Assembly (NCBI RefSeq): GCF_004348265.1
Contig: NZ_SMNT01000056.1
Location: 1 to 37,397, forward strand
Length of the DNA: 37,397 nucleotides
Direction of reading: 5' to 3'
Source: Methylobacterium segetis
GTDB taxonomy: Bacteria; Pseudomonadota; Alphaproteobacteria; Rhizobiales; Beijerinckiaceae
A model generated the notes under the pieces. That model saw only the letters and a list, made by a program, of their open reading frames with translations, made no database searches and was not told the DNA's origin. The first letter of the stretch is position 1, and each line of letters opens with the position of its first letter. Shown here one piece after another: positions 1 to 6,645 of the stretch. Both the position numbers and the translations under genes were made by a program.

Positions 1-663
1 CGTGCGGCGCGAACTCGACGACCTGTTGTCTGGACGATGATTGCCTGCGGGCGCCTCGGCCCTGCGACAGTTCCTGTTCCGACCTCGGATGTTCGCGGCC
101 CGTTTGCCGAAAAATTCACATCCGTTAGCGGTGTTCTCGGTGCGTCCAGCGTGACCGTTAGCGAGCGCGTCGGCCCGGGCAGCGTTGGGGTGGAGCGGGC
201 CAAGAAGCGCGATCAGCCGGTCAGCATGCTCGCGGGTCAGCCCGTGTTCGAAGGAGGTCTGGACGAACCGCGGCAGCTGCTCCGGCAGCATGTCGCTGTC
301 GTCATCCACGATCGCGAAGGGCGGCCGGCCGTTGCGGCTGAGCCAGTCCTCGATCTCCGACCCGCGCATGACGGCGACCGGGTCGGCAGCGCTGTAGTTC
401 GTGGGCGGCGTGCGCCAGTCGCGGCAGAACCGGCCCTTGAAGCCGTAGTCGCGCAGGATACCCCGGCAGCGCTTCATCTCGCGCCACGTCGATGAGACCA
501 CGATCCGGCAGCCGGTCGCGGCCACGACCTCGTTCAGCAGCGCGACCTTCTCCCGGTCGATCTTGTGCCGGGAGCCCCGCAGGCGTTCCCAGCAGTCGCG
601 CGAGTTCAGCACGCCGTCGATGTCGAGGAAGAGCACGGGCGCTCTGGGGTGGAGCGGAGGCAT
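1..663 (-). CDS. HAD-superfamily phosphatase-like protein, partial (3' end outside window)
   Basis: The minus-strand frame is open from an ATG at 663 to the window edge (221 codons, no stop). It was read by reverse-complementing the sequence. The first 150 or so residues carry HAD motifs: FLDIDGVLN near residue 12 (nucleophile Asp and second Asp), SSTWR near residue 53 (motif II) and IVDDDSDM near residue 115 (acidic motif). This resembles the HAD domain found in phage and bacterial nucleotide- or RNA-end-processing proteins; the substrate cannot be told. After about residue 145 the sequence turns Arg/Asn-rich without recognisable domains, so the true stop lies further left or the tail is abnormal. 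It is divergently transcribed from the PilZ gene. It could be host, or a remnant of the same prophage. Confidence 0.75.
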   Translation of the reverse strand, partial: MPPLHPRAPVLFLDIDGVLNSRDCWERLRGSRHKIDREKVALLNEVVAATGCRIVVSSTWREMKRCRGILRDYGFKGRFCRDWRTPPTNYSAADPVAVMRGSEIEDWLSRNGRPPFAIVDDDSDMLPEQLPRFVQTSFEHGLTREHADRLIALLGPLHPNAARADALANGHAGRTENTANGCEFFGKRAANIRGRNRNCRRAEAPAGNHRPDNRSSSSRRT

Positions 664-774
664 CAGGCGGCCCTTCCCCTCGCGGACAGCGCGCACCCAG
701 CGCTCTGCATAATTTTGGACGTAATTAAACTGTGATAGACTGGCTCGATGGCTGGAAACATCTGGGGTTTCGCA

Positions 775-1026
775 ATGTTTGTGGATCGCCGGGAAGTACC
801 GCGCCACAATGCTCTCAAGCGTGGGTGGCTTTCATTCCTGGAAAAACCGTACTCCCTTGAGTGCCTCATCTGGAATGTCTCAGACTTTGGCGCATTGATC
901 GAAGTCGAGCCCAGCACCTGTCTGCCACAGCGCTTCCGCATTGTGGTGACCAGCCTAAGTCTCAATCGCAACGCCATGCAGACTTGGCGCGATGGGAGAA
1001 AGATCGGCGTCGCGTTCGTGAGCTGA
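775..1026 (+). CDS. PilZ domain protein
   Basis: A small protein of about 83 residues that is almost entirely one PilZ domain. The c-di-GMP signature is visible as DRREVPRHN (RxxxR-type motif) at the N terminus, followed by NVSDFGALIEV (the N/DxSxxG motif). PilZ domains bind cyclic di-GMP or act as degenerate adaptor domains; stand-alone copies are abundant in Methylobacterium-like genomes. An ATG at 748 gives a form nine residues longer. I prefer 775 because the RR motif normally lies a few residues from the start and a GGGG stretch lies 8 bases upstream. The AT-rich stretch 709-740 in the divergent gap with the HAD gene probably holds the promoter. It is most likely a host gene flanking the prophage. 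Confidence 0.8.
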   Translation: MFVDRREVPRHNALKRGWLSFLEKPYSLECLIWNVSDFGALIEVEPSTCLPQRFRIVVTSLSLNRNAMQTWRDGRKIGVAFVS

Positions 1027-1219
1027 GCGCGCATCAAGACCGCGCCTCCCCTGCCGGGCGGGGAATGGCCCCACGATTGCCGACGCGAACTAATCCAAGC
1101 CTCTGTGCAGGTATTAGTGATATTTGTTCGACAGCGGACGTAAGTAGTGAGCCATATCGACACAAATCAGTGCAGGTTCTACGAACGATTACGTTAAACG
1201 CCCGCACGAAGGCGCCGCC

Positions 1220-1513
1220 ATGACCTATAGTAGCTTGGTTGACGCTGAGGTTGTGAGCGACGTCGGATTTGTTGTTCTGTCCGAGGCGGTCATCTCCTTG
1301 ATCATCGCCTGCGAGAAGCGCGCTCCGGGATCTGTCGCGCAATTTGCGCCCGAGTTGATGGCTGGCATCAGGGAAGATCTCTGTCTGATCCGAGAGGCTT
1401 GGCCAGATGCCCGGATTTCCGACAGGAGCCTGCGCTCGCTGGACGAATGCCTGAGCTTCATCATTCAAGCAGCTCTTGCTGAGGCGCAGAGGACTGCGGC
1501 ACCTGCACACTGA
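1220..1513 (+). CDS. hypothetical protein
   Basis: 97 residues, no family recognised. The protein is mostly helical in appearance, with a hydrophobic stretch near VGFVVLSEAVISLIIA and an Asp/Arg-rich middle (PDARISDRSLRSLDE). There is no signal peptide. It is preceded by a comparatively AT-rich gap (1110-1215) that could hold its promoter, and followed by a 156-base gap before the secreted small protein. Codon use is milder than in the phage genes, so it is probably host. A minus-strand reading frame over the same bases (1225-1464) lacks comparable features. Confidence 0.55.
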   Translation: MTYSSLVDAEVVSDVGFVVLSEAVISLIIACEKRAPGSVAQFAPELMAGIREDLCLIREAWPDARISDRSLRSLDECLSFIIQAALAEAQRTAAPAH

Positions 1514-1669
1514 GTCCCCGATGCTGTGCTTGACGGGGGTCATGCGGCGGCTCCGTTGCAGAGTATGCAGCCGCGCAAAATGCGCTCCATCGAAGCGGAG
1601 CCGTGGCCGCGCCATCAGGAACCAAGCCCTGCTAGCCGTCCTTCCATTTGAGACATGGAGGACACGGCT

Positions 1670-1906
1670 ATGATGAAGCGCACCTGTGCTGCCGTCCTGA
1701 TCAGCGGAACGCTGAGCGCACCCGCGCTCGCGCAGGCTCCGGTCTCGCCTCAGGATAGCCGCGAGCAGGCTCCGAACATGCCCGCTCCGCATGAGACCGT
1801 GCCTGAGCGCGTTCGGCCGATCGACCCTGACTCGACGGGATCTGTCCGCGTTCGGCAGCCCGAGAAAGAGACTCCCGAGAAGGATGGGACCAAGAAGCCC
1901 GGATAA
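1670..1906 (+). CDS. small secreted proline/glutamate-rich protein
   Basis: 78 residues starting MMKRTCAAVLISG, a clear Sec signal peptide with a basic n-region, a hydrophobic core and an Ala-rich cleavage zone (APALAQA) around residues 20-24. The mature part is short, hydrophilic and rich in Pro, Glu and Arg (PERVRPIDPDSTGSVR), with no fold recognised. The start at 1670 is favoured over 1655 because GGAGG at 1657-1661 gives a ribosome binding site 8 bases upstream. Proteins of this style (signal peptide plus DSTGSVR-type low-complexity tail) are common in Methylobacterium-like genomes. It ends 18 bases before the remnant of the phage methyltransferase, so it is probably the last host gene before the prophage. 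Confidence 0.7.
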   Translation: MMKRTCAAVLISGTLSAPALAQAPVSPQDSREQAPNMPAPHETVPERVRPIDPDSTGSVRVRQPEKETPEKDGTKKPG

Positions 1907-1924
1907 GGACCGATCGCTCTCAGC

Positions 1925-1984
1925 ACGGAAGCCTTCGGATGCGCCGCCGCCCGCGAAGCTGTCGATGATGAGGGGGCGGCTCAC
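1925..1984 (-). pseudogene. truncated DNA cytosine-5 methyltransferase, N-terminal remnant
   Basis: Starting at GTG 1984, which overlaps the TGA of the AAA ATPase gene as GTGA, the minus strand reads V-S-R-P-L-I-I-D-S-F-A-G-G-G-A-S-E-G and then loses all resemblance to the family. RPLIIDSFAGGG is the SAM-binding motif I region of C5-cytosine methyltransferases found in phages, which usually have four glycines here; three remain. The reading frame stays open to 1034, but the rest is antisense to flanking genes and has no methyltransferase motifs (no PCQ or ENV). The gene has therefore been cut after about 18 codons, near 1925-1933. Confidence 0.7.
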
Positions 1985-3030
1985 GCGGCCTCCGTCCCGC
2001 TGAAGCCCGGGAAGCCGTCGTCCTCGCGCGCATCAGCGTCGTTCATCAGGTCGCGCAACTCGCCGTCGATCGGCTCGAGCGCGGCGCTTTGCTGCTCGGT
2101 GAGACGCTGGCGCCAGAGACCGAAGGTGTCGCTGCCGGCGCGCGCCTTCTGCCTCGCGACGTCGTGCAACTCCTCCAGCTTCGACTTGCGGTCGGCCGGC
2201 CGCTGCTCGCCCTGCGCCTTCTCCTCAGGCTTGCCCTGCGGATCGGGCTGCCGCTGCTCGTCGATCGTGCCGCCCCGGGCCCACTGCGCGAGGTTGCGGC
2301 CGATCTCCTCGTCAAGCGGCCGTCGATTCTTCAGCAGGAGGTCCCGGAACTGCTCCGGCAGCTTCAGCATCTTCCGCTCGCCCGGCATGTCGGTCTGCCA
2401 GGTCGGCACGCCATTCGCGCCCGGCAGCAGTAGGGCGTTCACGGTCATCTCGAAGAGGAATTCCTCGCCGGCGATCGGCATGTAGCCGAGCTCGGTCGGA
2501 CGCCCGCCCTGGATCTTCAGCTTGTCCTTCGCCCGGAAGCAGAAGATGAAGTTCGCGTTGAGCTGCAGGACACCGTTGATGAACTGACGCCGCTGCTTCG
2601 CCGGCACGACCCAGGCCGAGTAGGTGGCCTTGTCACGCCGCGCCTTGTCCTGCCCCGCGATCCGGTCGAGCTCGGCCTCCTGGGTCATCAGGTAGCCGCC
2701 CACGCCCTCGTGCTCGTGGCTCATTGAGTCGACGATGATCGTGCGGGCGCCGCGGTCGACGCAGAACTGGAGGGCTGCGAGGTAATCGAGCGAGCCGAAG
2801 GGCGCGCCGAATTCGACATGCCGGAACTTGAAGCGGTCGGCGTAGTGCAGCGCGCGCTTCGACTCCGTGTCGATGACGAAGATGTCGCCGCCGGCCACTT
2901 GCTGGATGCCCTGGCCGAGCCTGAGCGCCGAGAAGGTCTTCCCCGAGCCTGAGGGCCCGAACAGGCCGATCAGCAGCGGCACCTGCTGCCGGACCGCATC
3001 CTTGTCCTCGAACGTGCGTGTCTGGGCCAT
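1981..3030 (-). CDS. phage RecA-like AAA ATPase (AAA_24/Sak4-type recombinase candidate)
   Basis: 349 residues. Walker A is GPSGSGKT at residues 25-32 and Walker B is TIIVD at 97-101, followed by SMSHEHEG. This architecture matches phage AAA_24 ATPases, the group that includes Sak4-type single-strand annealing recombinases. The last 100 or so residues are charged and coiled-coil-like (DEQRQPDPQGKPEEKAQ...). It starts at ATG 3030, sharing one base with the stop of the exonuclease gene (TGATG), so the two are translationally coupled. Exonuclease plus recombinase plus an SSB-tipped protein is the usual phage homologous recombination module. The precise activity (annealase or strand-exchange protein) is inferred. 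A reading frame extending upstream to 3381 is a shadow of the exonuclease gene. Confidence 0.8.
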   Translation of the reverse strand: MAQTRTFEDKDAVRQQVPLLIGLFGPSGSGKTFSALRLGQGIQQVAGGDIFVIDTESKRALHYADRFKFRHVEFGAPFGSLDYLAALQFCVDRGARTIIVDSMSHEHEGVGGYLMTQEAELDRIAGQDKARRDKATYSAWVVPAKQRRQFINGVLQLNANFIFCFRAKDKLKIQGGRPTELGYMPIAGEEFLFEMTVNALLLPGANGVPTWQTDMPGERKMLKLPEQFRDLLLKNRRPLDEEIGRNLAQWARGGTIDEQRQPDPQGKPEEKAQGEQRPADRKSKLEELHDVARQKARAGSDTFGLWRQRLTEQQSAALEPIDGELRDLMNDADAREDDGFPGFSGTEAA

Positions 3031-4016
3031 CAGGCGGCGTCCTCTGTCGGGGCGTAGGGGGAGAGCGCGAGCGAGATCTGCGCGCCGTAGCGGCGGAAGA
3101 GCGGGTCGGAGACCTCGCGGGCCTCCCAGCGCGCCTCGGCCCAGCCGGCCGGCTCGACAGGCGCCACCTCTTCCGGGTAGCCGGGCCAGACCCCGCTCTT
3201 CAGGCACTCGCGGAACGCGACGGCGGCGGCCGTAATGCGGCGCTCGCCGAGGTACTGCTGCGAGCCGGTCAGCGGCACGACGCGGACCTCGTGCGGTGCG
3301 TCGGCCTCGACGAAGACGAACCGGAAGCGGATCCGGCCGAAAAGCTCGGGCATCAGGTGGGCGAGACCGCGCCGGTACCATGCCTCCTGGAGGTCGAGCC
3401 CCTCGGCGATGCGTGTCGCGATGGTGCGGTCGCTGAGGCCTGCTGCCGTCGTCTTCAGGTCGTCGATCGTCGCCGTTTCGGGATCGAACCAGTCGAGTAG
3501 GGCCCGGCCCCAGATCCCTGTGCGGTCGCGCCAGATCAGTGCCAGCTCGCCCTCGCCATGCACGAAGGCGCGCTCGGCACCGCGGGTGGCCTGGAGCCGC
3601 TTCCGGACGGCGGCGACCATCTTCTCGGCGCGCTTGAGGTCGCAGGGCAGCACCGGCGTCTCGCCGCGCGCGATCGCGTCGTCCCGTTCGGCCTGGGCCG
3701 CTTTGCCCTGGTAGGTGGTGACCGGCTCGCCGCCCTTGTCGACGGCGGTGATGACGTGGATGCCGCGGCCCTGTCCGGTCAGCAGCTCGTGCGCGACGGT
3801 CCCGACGTCGAGCTTGCGCTTCTTCAGGTCCTCGGCCTGCGCGCCGAGCCGCGGGTGTGCGGCATAGGCGTGCCGCTCGGTGTGCTCGATGATGGTCCGG
3901 GCGATGCTCGATGAGAGCGATGGCTCCGGGCAGGGATCGGCATGATAGACCGCGGCCGGCATCCGGTAGATGCCCGGGCCCGGGACGGGCCCCTCGGTGT
4001 GCTCGATGATCTTCAT
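3030..4016 (-). CDS. PD-(D/E)XK exonuclease (exodeoxyribonuclease VIII/RecE-like)
   Basis: 328 residues. The nuclease core is visible as a conserved His in GTVAHELL (H76), acidic residues in HGEGELALIW (E155/E157), Asp175 in GRALLDWFD, and the D-x-K motif IDDLKTT (D186, K188). This is the pattern of the RecE-type PDDEXK-like exonucleases (DUF3799 family). Such enzymes resect double-stranded ends to give 3' overhangs for phage recombination. It is followed by the AAA ATPase with a one-base overlap and preceded by the SSB-tipped protein at an 8-base gap. Substrate polarity cannot be read from sequence. Confidence 0.85.
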   Translation of the reverse strand: MKIIEHTEGPVPGPGIYRMPAAVYHADPCPEPSLSSSIARTIIEHTERHAYAAHPRLGAQAEDLKKRKLDVGTVAHELLTGQGRGIHVITAVDKGGEPVTTYQGKAAQAERDDAIARGETPVLPCDLKRAEKMVAAVRKRLQATRGAERAFVHGEGELALIWRDRTGIWGRALLDWFDPETATIDDLKTTAAGLSDRTIATRIAEGLDLQEAWYRRGLAHLMPELFGRIRFRFVFVEADAPHEVRVVPLTGSQQYLGERRITAAAVAFRECLKSGVWPGYPEEVAPVEPAGWAEARWEAREVSDPLFRRYGAQISLALSPYAPTEDAA

Positions 4017-4024
4017 GGCGCGCC

Positions 4025-4411
4025 TCAGAACGGGATGTCGTTGGCGAACGGGCGCACCGGGCGCCCGGCCCGGATGGCAGCGATCTCGGCCTCGTGCTGG
4101 GCCTGCTCCTTCTTGAATTTCCTCTGCCGCTCAGCGCGCTCTGCTTCCCAGCGCGCGGCCGCAGCGCGGTCCGCGGCGCTCTCGCATTGGAAGGTCACGA
4201 TGCCGAACAGGAGGTCGAGGAGAACCGTCGTGCTGCCGACCTGAATGCCGAGCTTGTATCGCCAGCCCCCGCCGAAGCGGGCGCCGGACCTGTTCAGCGG
4301 GGCGGTCGGGCCGCCAGTGGATCGCCAGCCGTAGCCCTGCCAGGGCCACCGGCTGGCGGTCATGATGAGGTTGCCGATCTGCAGCTTGTTCTTCGTGCGC
4401 TCGATCTTCAT
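4025..4411 (-). CDS. phage protein with SSB-like C-terminal tip
   Basis: 128 residues. The N-terminal 75 residues look beta-rich and basic, with Gly/Arg (RYKLGIQVGSTTVLLDLLFG). A charged helical stretch (RWEAERAERQRKFKKEQAQHE) follows, and the protein ends exactly in FANDIPF. The D-I-P-F ending is the peptide that bacterial SSB proteins use to recruit partner enzymes. No OB-fold signature is certain. ATG 4411 is chosen because GGAG lies 8 bases upstream; a GTG at 4420 overlapping the previous stop would add three residues. Its place directly before the exonuclease and ATPase suggests a single-strand-DNA-binding or recruitment role, which is an inference. Confidence 0.65.
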   Translation of the reverse strand: MKIERTKNKLQIGNLIMTASRWPWQGYGWRSTGGPTAPLNRSGARFGGGWRYKLGIQVGSTTVLLDLLFGIVTFQCESAADRAAAARWEAERAERQRKFKKEQAQHEAEIAAIRAGRPVRPFANDIPF

Positions 4412-4416
4412 GGCGC

Positions 4417-4722
4417 TCACTCCGCCGCAACGGGGAGCTCAGCCGGCTCGTACCCGCCCATGGAGTTGATGATCCGCGCGAATGCCTGGGCCCGCTCGGC
4501 GTCGATTGCGGCGCCATCCTTCGGCACGCCGACGAAGATGCTGTGGCCGTCGGCGTCGTAGAGGCTGCGGCCGGAGGCGCGCACCGGCAGCCGCACGCCG
4601 AGCCGGGCGAAGTAGGAGGTGAGGACGCGCTGCGCTTCGGCTGGCCTCATGGCGGCCTCCGTTCGGGTGAGGAAGATCGCCCTCGTCTCGGCGACGAGGG
4701 CCTCGGAGAAGGCGGGGAACAT
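4417..4722 (-). CDS. hypothetical phage protein
   Basis: 101 residues, family not recognised. It begins MFPAFSEALVAETRAIFLTRTEAAMRPAEAQRVL, an amphipathic helical region. A segment follows that reads like a small beta structure (SGRSLYDADGHSIFVGVPKDG) and ends in a helix. ATG 4722 shares one base with the upstream stop (TGATG); a GTG at 4725 is a weaker alternative. It lies in the leftward early operon between the XRE protein and the SSB-tipped protein. High third-position GC and tight overlaps support a real gene. Confidence 0.65.
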   Translation of the reverse strand: MFPAFSEALVAETRAIFLTRTEAAMRPAEAQRVLTSYFARLGVRLPVRASGRSLYDADGHSIFVGVPKDGAAIDAERAQAFARIINSMGGYEPAELPVAAE

Positions 4723-5081
4723 CACGCGCCGGCCTCGGTCGGGATCAGCGCCACGATCACGCGGTGCAGGCTGATGCGGCGGTCCGCCGGCACACGGCGG
4801 AGGGACTTCAGGAAGGCGCGCTCCTCAGCCGTCACGGGCTCGAGCTCCGGCGCCGTGAGCAGGCCGAGCGGCATACCGATCGCCGCGGCGATGCGGCTCC
4901 GCTGCTCGGCCGAGGTCGGGCGCTGGCCGCGCTCGATGCGCGAGAGGTGCGCCACGCCCAGGCCGGTGCAGGCCGAGACATCCTGTAGGGTGATGCCCTT
5001 GCGGCGGCGCTCATGCCGGATGCGTGCGCCGATGGTGGCGCGCTGCTCGTCGACGCGCGGGGCCAAGCGGTCAGGCGCCAT
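4722..5081 (-). CDS. XRE-family helix-turn-helix regulator
   Basis: 119 residues. A complete XRE/Cro-C1 helix-turn-helix covers residues 17-72: RIRHERRRKGITLQDVSACTG then GVAHLSRIERGQRPTS and IAAAIGMPLGLLTAPE. The C-terminal 45 residues are short and helical with no peptidase or kinase domain. It starts at ATG 5081, 11 bases inside the upstream gene; longer upstream frames are antisense shadows. Being inside the left operon and not at the divergent promoters, it is more likely an operon-internal regulator than the main repressor. It could also control a flanking promoter that is now lost. Confidence 0.8.
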   Translation of the reverse strand: MAPDRLAPRVDEQRATIGARIRHERRRKGITLQDVSACTGLGVAHLSRIERGQRPTSAEQRSRIAAAIGMPLGLLTAPELEPVTAEERAFLKSLRRVPADRRISLHRVIVALIPTEAGA

Positions 5082-5487
5082 GGCGGCCTCCGACGAGCGC
5101 GAGGTGAGCGGCCGGGCGGGCGTCGCCCTGATCCGAGAGGTCCCGCGTGACCGCCGCCATCTCGGCCGGCCCGTCGCAGAGGCGGTGGATGTGGATCTCG
5201 TTGCAGCCTTGGGCGCGGACGTTGTGCAGCCAGGTCGCAGCGTTTCGCACGCCGGGATCCTCGGCGATCTCGACCTGGAGCAGCGTGGCGAGGCCGCTAT
5301 CGGCGCGCCGGACCGCCAGGACCACGGCGGGTCCGCAATCCTCGACGCTGCCGACTTCCGCTGGGTGGATTCCGACGACGTAGCGGCGGCCGCTCGCGCC
5401 ACGCCACGCGGAGAGCTTCAGGGCCGGGGCGCCGCGCAGGGCGACGACGGTGCGAAGGGGCGCCTCCACGGCGCGACGCGCCGTCAT
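5071..5487 (-). CDS. hypothetical phage protein
   Basis: 138 residues, no family recognised. The protein alternates beta-like and helical segments (RRYVVGIHPAEVG, GPAVVLAVRRADSGLATLLQVEIAEDPG, NEIHIHRLCDGPAEMAAVTRDLSDQG). The ATG at 5487 overlaps the stop of the upstream gene by four bases (ATGA) and its own stop overlaps the XRE gene by 11 bases, so it belongs to the coupled leftward operon. Third-position GC is high in this frame and not in the long plus-strand frame that covers it. Confidence 0.65.
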   Translation of the reverse strand: MTARRAVEAPLRTVVALRGAPALKLSAWRGASGRRYVVGIHPAEVGSVEDCGPAVVLAVRRADSGLATLLQVEIAEDPGVRNAATWLHNVRAQGCNEIHIHRLCDGPAEMAAVTRDLSDQGDARPAAHLALVGGRHGA

Positions 5488-5714
5488 CGGGTGGCCTCCG
5501 CCTTCAGGCAGTTCTCGGCGTGGGCCAGCGCGTCACGCGCGCCGGCGAGGTAGCGAGGGATCGCCTCGCCGCTGACACCGCGGCCGCCGCGGCGGGCCCG
5601 GTCGAGCAGCTCGAAGAAGCCGCGGGCCTTCGTCATCGCGACGTCGGCCTGGATCCGGCGCAGGGCGCGCTCGGAGGTCTCGGGGGCGAGATGGGTCTGG
5701 TGCGAGGGGCGCAT
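5484..5714 (-). CDS. small hypothetical phage protein
   Basis: 76 residues starting MRPSHQTHLAPETSERALRRIQ. It is mostly helical and charged, with a Gly/Arg patch (RARRGGRGVSGEAIPRYLAGARDALAHAENCL). No domain was recognised. ATG 5714 shares one base with the stop of the preceding gene (TGATG), and its stop overlaps the next ATG. It is probably a small DNA- or protein-binding accessory of the early operon; this is a guess from charge and position only. Confidence 0.6.
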   Translation of the reverse strand: MRPSHQTHLAPETSERALRRIQADVAMTKARGFFELLDRARRGGRGVSGEAIPRYLAGARDALAHAENCLKAEATR

Positions 5715-6097
5715 CACGCCCTCCCGCCGAGCAGCTGCGCGAAGCCCGGGCTGTGCTCGCGGGCCTCGTCGTAGCCGGTGGGTGCGGTCAGGCGGTCGAA
5801 TAGGTCGCGCAGCGCGGACGAGAGATCGTCCTCGTTGTCAGCGTCGAGGCCGACCGCAGCGTCGAGGAGGACCTCGCGCAGCTTCGCCCGCTGCACCCGG
5901 GCGTGGCCGAGCGCCGCGACCGCCTGCTTCAGCGCGAGCTCGTCGATAGGCCGGCGGCCGGTTCCGGCGAGGTCGCCCTGGGCCATGCGCTCGATGAGCC
6001 GGTCGATGTCGCGCTCGGCGGCGGCGACGATGTCGGACGCGGTCCGAAGGTTCTGGATCAGCGCGCGCTGGCGCGCCTGGATGGTCTCGCCGGCCAT
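5714..6097 (-). CDS. hypothetical helical phage protein
   Basis: 127 residues, almost entirely predicted helix: a long amphipathic N-terminal stretch (IQARQRALIQNLRTASDIVAAAERDIDRLIERMAQ), then ALKQAVAALGHARVQRAKLREVLLDAAVGLDADNEDDLSSALRDLFDRL. No family was identified. It is separated from the upstream membrane peptide by only 3 bases and overlaps the downstream gene by three bases. It sits near the start of the leftward operon, where lambda-like phages carry fast-expressed regulators of host functions. Confidence 0.65.
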   Translation of the reverse strand: MAGETIQARQRALIQNLRTASDIVAAAERDIDRLIERMAQGDLAGTGRRPIDELALKQAVAALGHARVQRAKLREVLLDAAVGLDADNEDDLSSALRDLFDRLTAPTGYDEAREHSPGFAQLLGGRA

Positions 6098-6100
6098 CGC

Positions 6101-6262
6101 TCAGCGCTCCTCGGGCTTGTAGCCGAGGGCGAGGGCGACGCAGCGCGCGCCCTCAACGACGAGGCCGATGGCGGCGAAGATCGCGACCGGCGCGAGGCCG
6201 CAGACGGCCATCGCTTGGGTCGGGGGTAGGTTGAGAAGGAAGTCGGGCACCGGGGCCTCCAT
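6101..6262 (-). CDS. small single-pass membrane protein, first gene of the left operon
   Basis: 53 residues: MEAPVPDFLLNLPPTQ, then a hydrophobic helix from about residue 18 to 36 (MAVCGLAPVAIFAAIGLVV), then a short basic tail ending KPEER. No family was recognised. The ATG at 6262 is the first start downstream of the leftward promoter and the paired operators at 6287-6335. Longer frames starting at 6310 or 6356 would begin inside the operators, so they are rejected. It would be made immediately on induction. Confidence 0.6.
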   Translation of the reverse strand: MEAPVPDFLLNLPPTQAMAVCGLAPVAIFAAIGLVVEGARCVALALGYKPEER

Positions 6263-6284
6263 CGCGGGTGGCGATGGGGTGAAT

Positions 6285-6316
6285 GATATACACAGTTTGG
6301 GTATATGCAATCACAA
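6285..6316 (-). promoter_or_regulatory. candidate leftward early promoter (PL-like)
   Basis: On the minus strand a TTGTGA (plus 6311-6316) is followed 18 bases later by TGTATA (plus 6287-6292), 25 bases before the first left-operon ATG. The -10 element lies inside operator O1, and O2 covers the area just upstream of the -35. The same arrangement of TTGC, ATATACCC and TGTGTATAT recurs at the rightward promoter. Exact start sites are inferred. Confidence 0.5.
6287..6305. promoter_or_regulatory. operator O1 (left pair)
   Basis: TATACACAGTTTGGGTATA: two 8-base half-sites TATACACA and TGGGTATA around a 3-base centre, imperfectly palindromic. On the reverse strand it matches O4 at 18 of 19 positions. 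It overlaps the -10 region of the leftward promoter, as expected for repression. Confidence 0.75.
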
Positions 6317-6335
6317 CATTCACAATCTGTGTATT
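6317..6335. promoter_or_regulatory. operator O2 (left pair)
   Basis: CATTCACA-ATC-TGTGTATT matches the consensus half-sites TATACMCA / TGKGTATA at 6 of 8 and 7 of 8 positions. Its centre is 30 bases from the centre of O1, about three helical turns, so two repressor dimers could bind on one face of the DNA. Confidence 0.6.
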
Positions 6336-6420
6336 TTTGAGGCGTGGGTCGTCCACAGGACCCGTTTCTGCGCTTGCGCGTTTGTTCCCTCAATGTTCTC
6401 ATTTGCGCCCTGGAGTGGAC

Positions 6421-6645
6421 ATGCCGCAGGACGAGTCAACGGATGATGGTCTCAGCGAACGCGATCTACGAGCGCTGGCCATGGAGTTGGCGCTGCAGCT
6501 CCCCCGCAACGCGCGCGACGCTGAGCGCGTGCTCGATCTGATGCGCGCCGGCTATGAGTATTTCCTGTGCGAGTACGAGAAACCGAGAGCAGAAAAGGGC
6601 GACGTGCTCAGGCCGAGCTTTTCTCGACGGCGCGGGGGCGGTTAG
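6421..6645 (+). CDS. small acidic/charged protein convergent with the repressor
   Basis: 74 residues: MPQDESTDDGLSERDLRALAMELALQLPRNARDAERVLDLMRAGYEYFLCEYEKPRAEKG and a basic tail (RPSFSRRRGGG). It is helical, without a recognised domain. The start at 6421 has TGGAG about 6 bases upstream; the frame extends further up (to 6283), but that part would be translated through the operators. It is convergent with the repressor and overlaps its 3' end by 38 bases. It lies between the two early promoters, the position of accessory lysogeny genes in lambda-like phages. Confidence 0.6.
   Translation: MPQDESTDDGLSERDLRALAMELALQLPRNARDAERVLDLMRAGYEYFLCEYEKPRAEKGDVLRPSFSRRRGGG

Noticed and set aside
1907..1980. 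Attachment site or tRNA fragment at the left prophage junction
   Set aside because: No tRNA-like sequence or repeat was seen, and the other end is outside the window, so no direct repeat can be tested.
1034..1984. Long minus-strand frame of 316 codons
   Set aside because: Only the first 18 or so codons resemble a methyltransferase; the rest is antisense to flanking genes and has no motifs. Kept as a short pseudogene remnant.
4543..5553. Plus-strand frame of 336 codons opposite the left operon
   Set aside because: The minus strand holds a chain of overlapping genes including a clear XRE protein; the plus frame has no domain and is rich in Arg, Ala and Gly.
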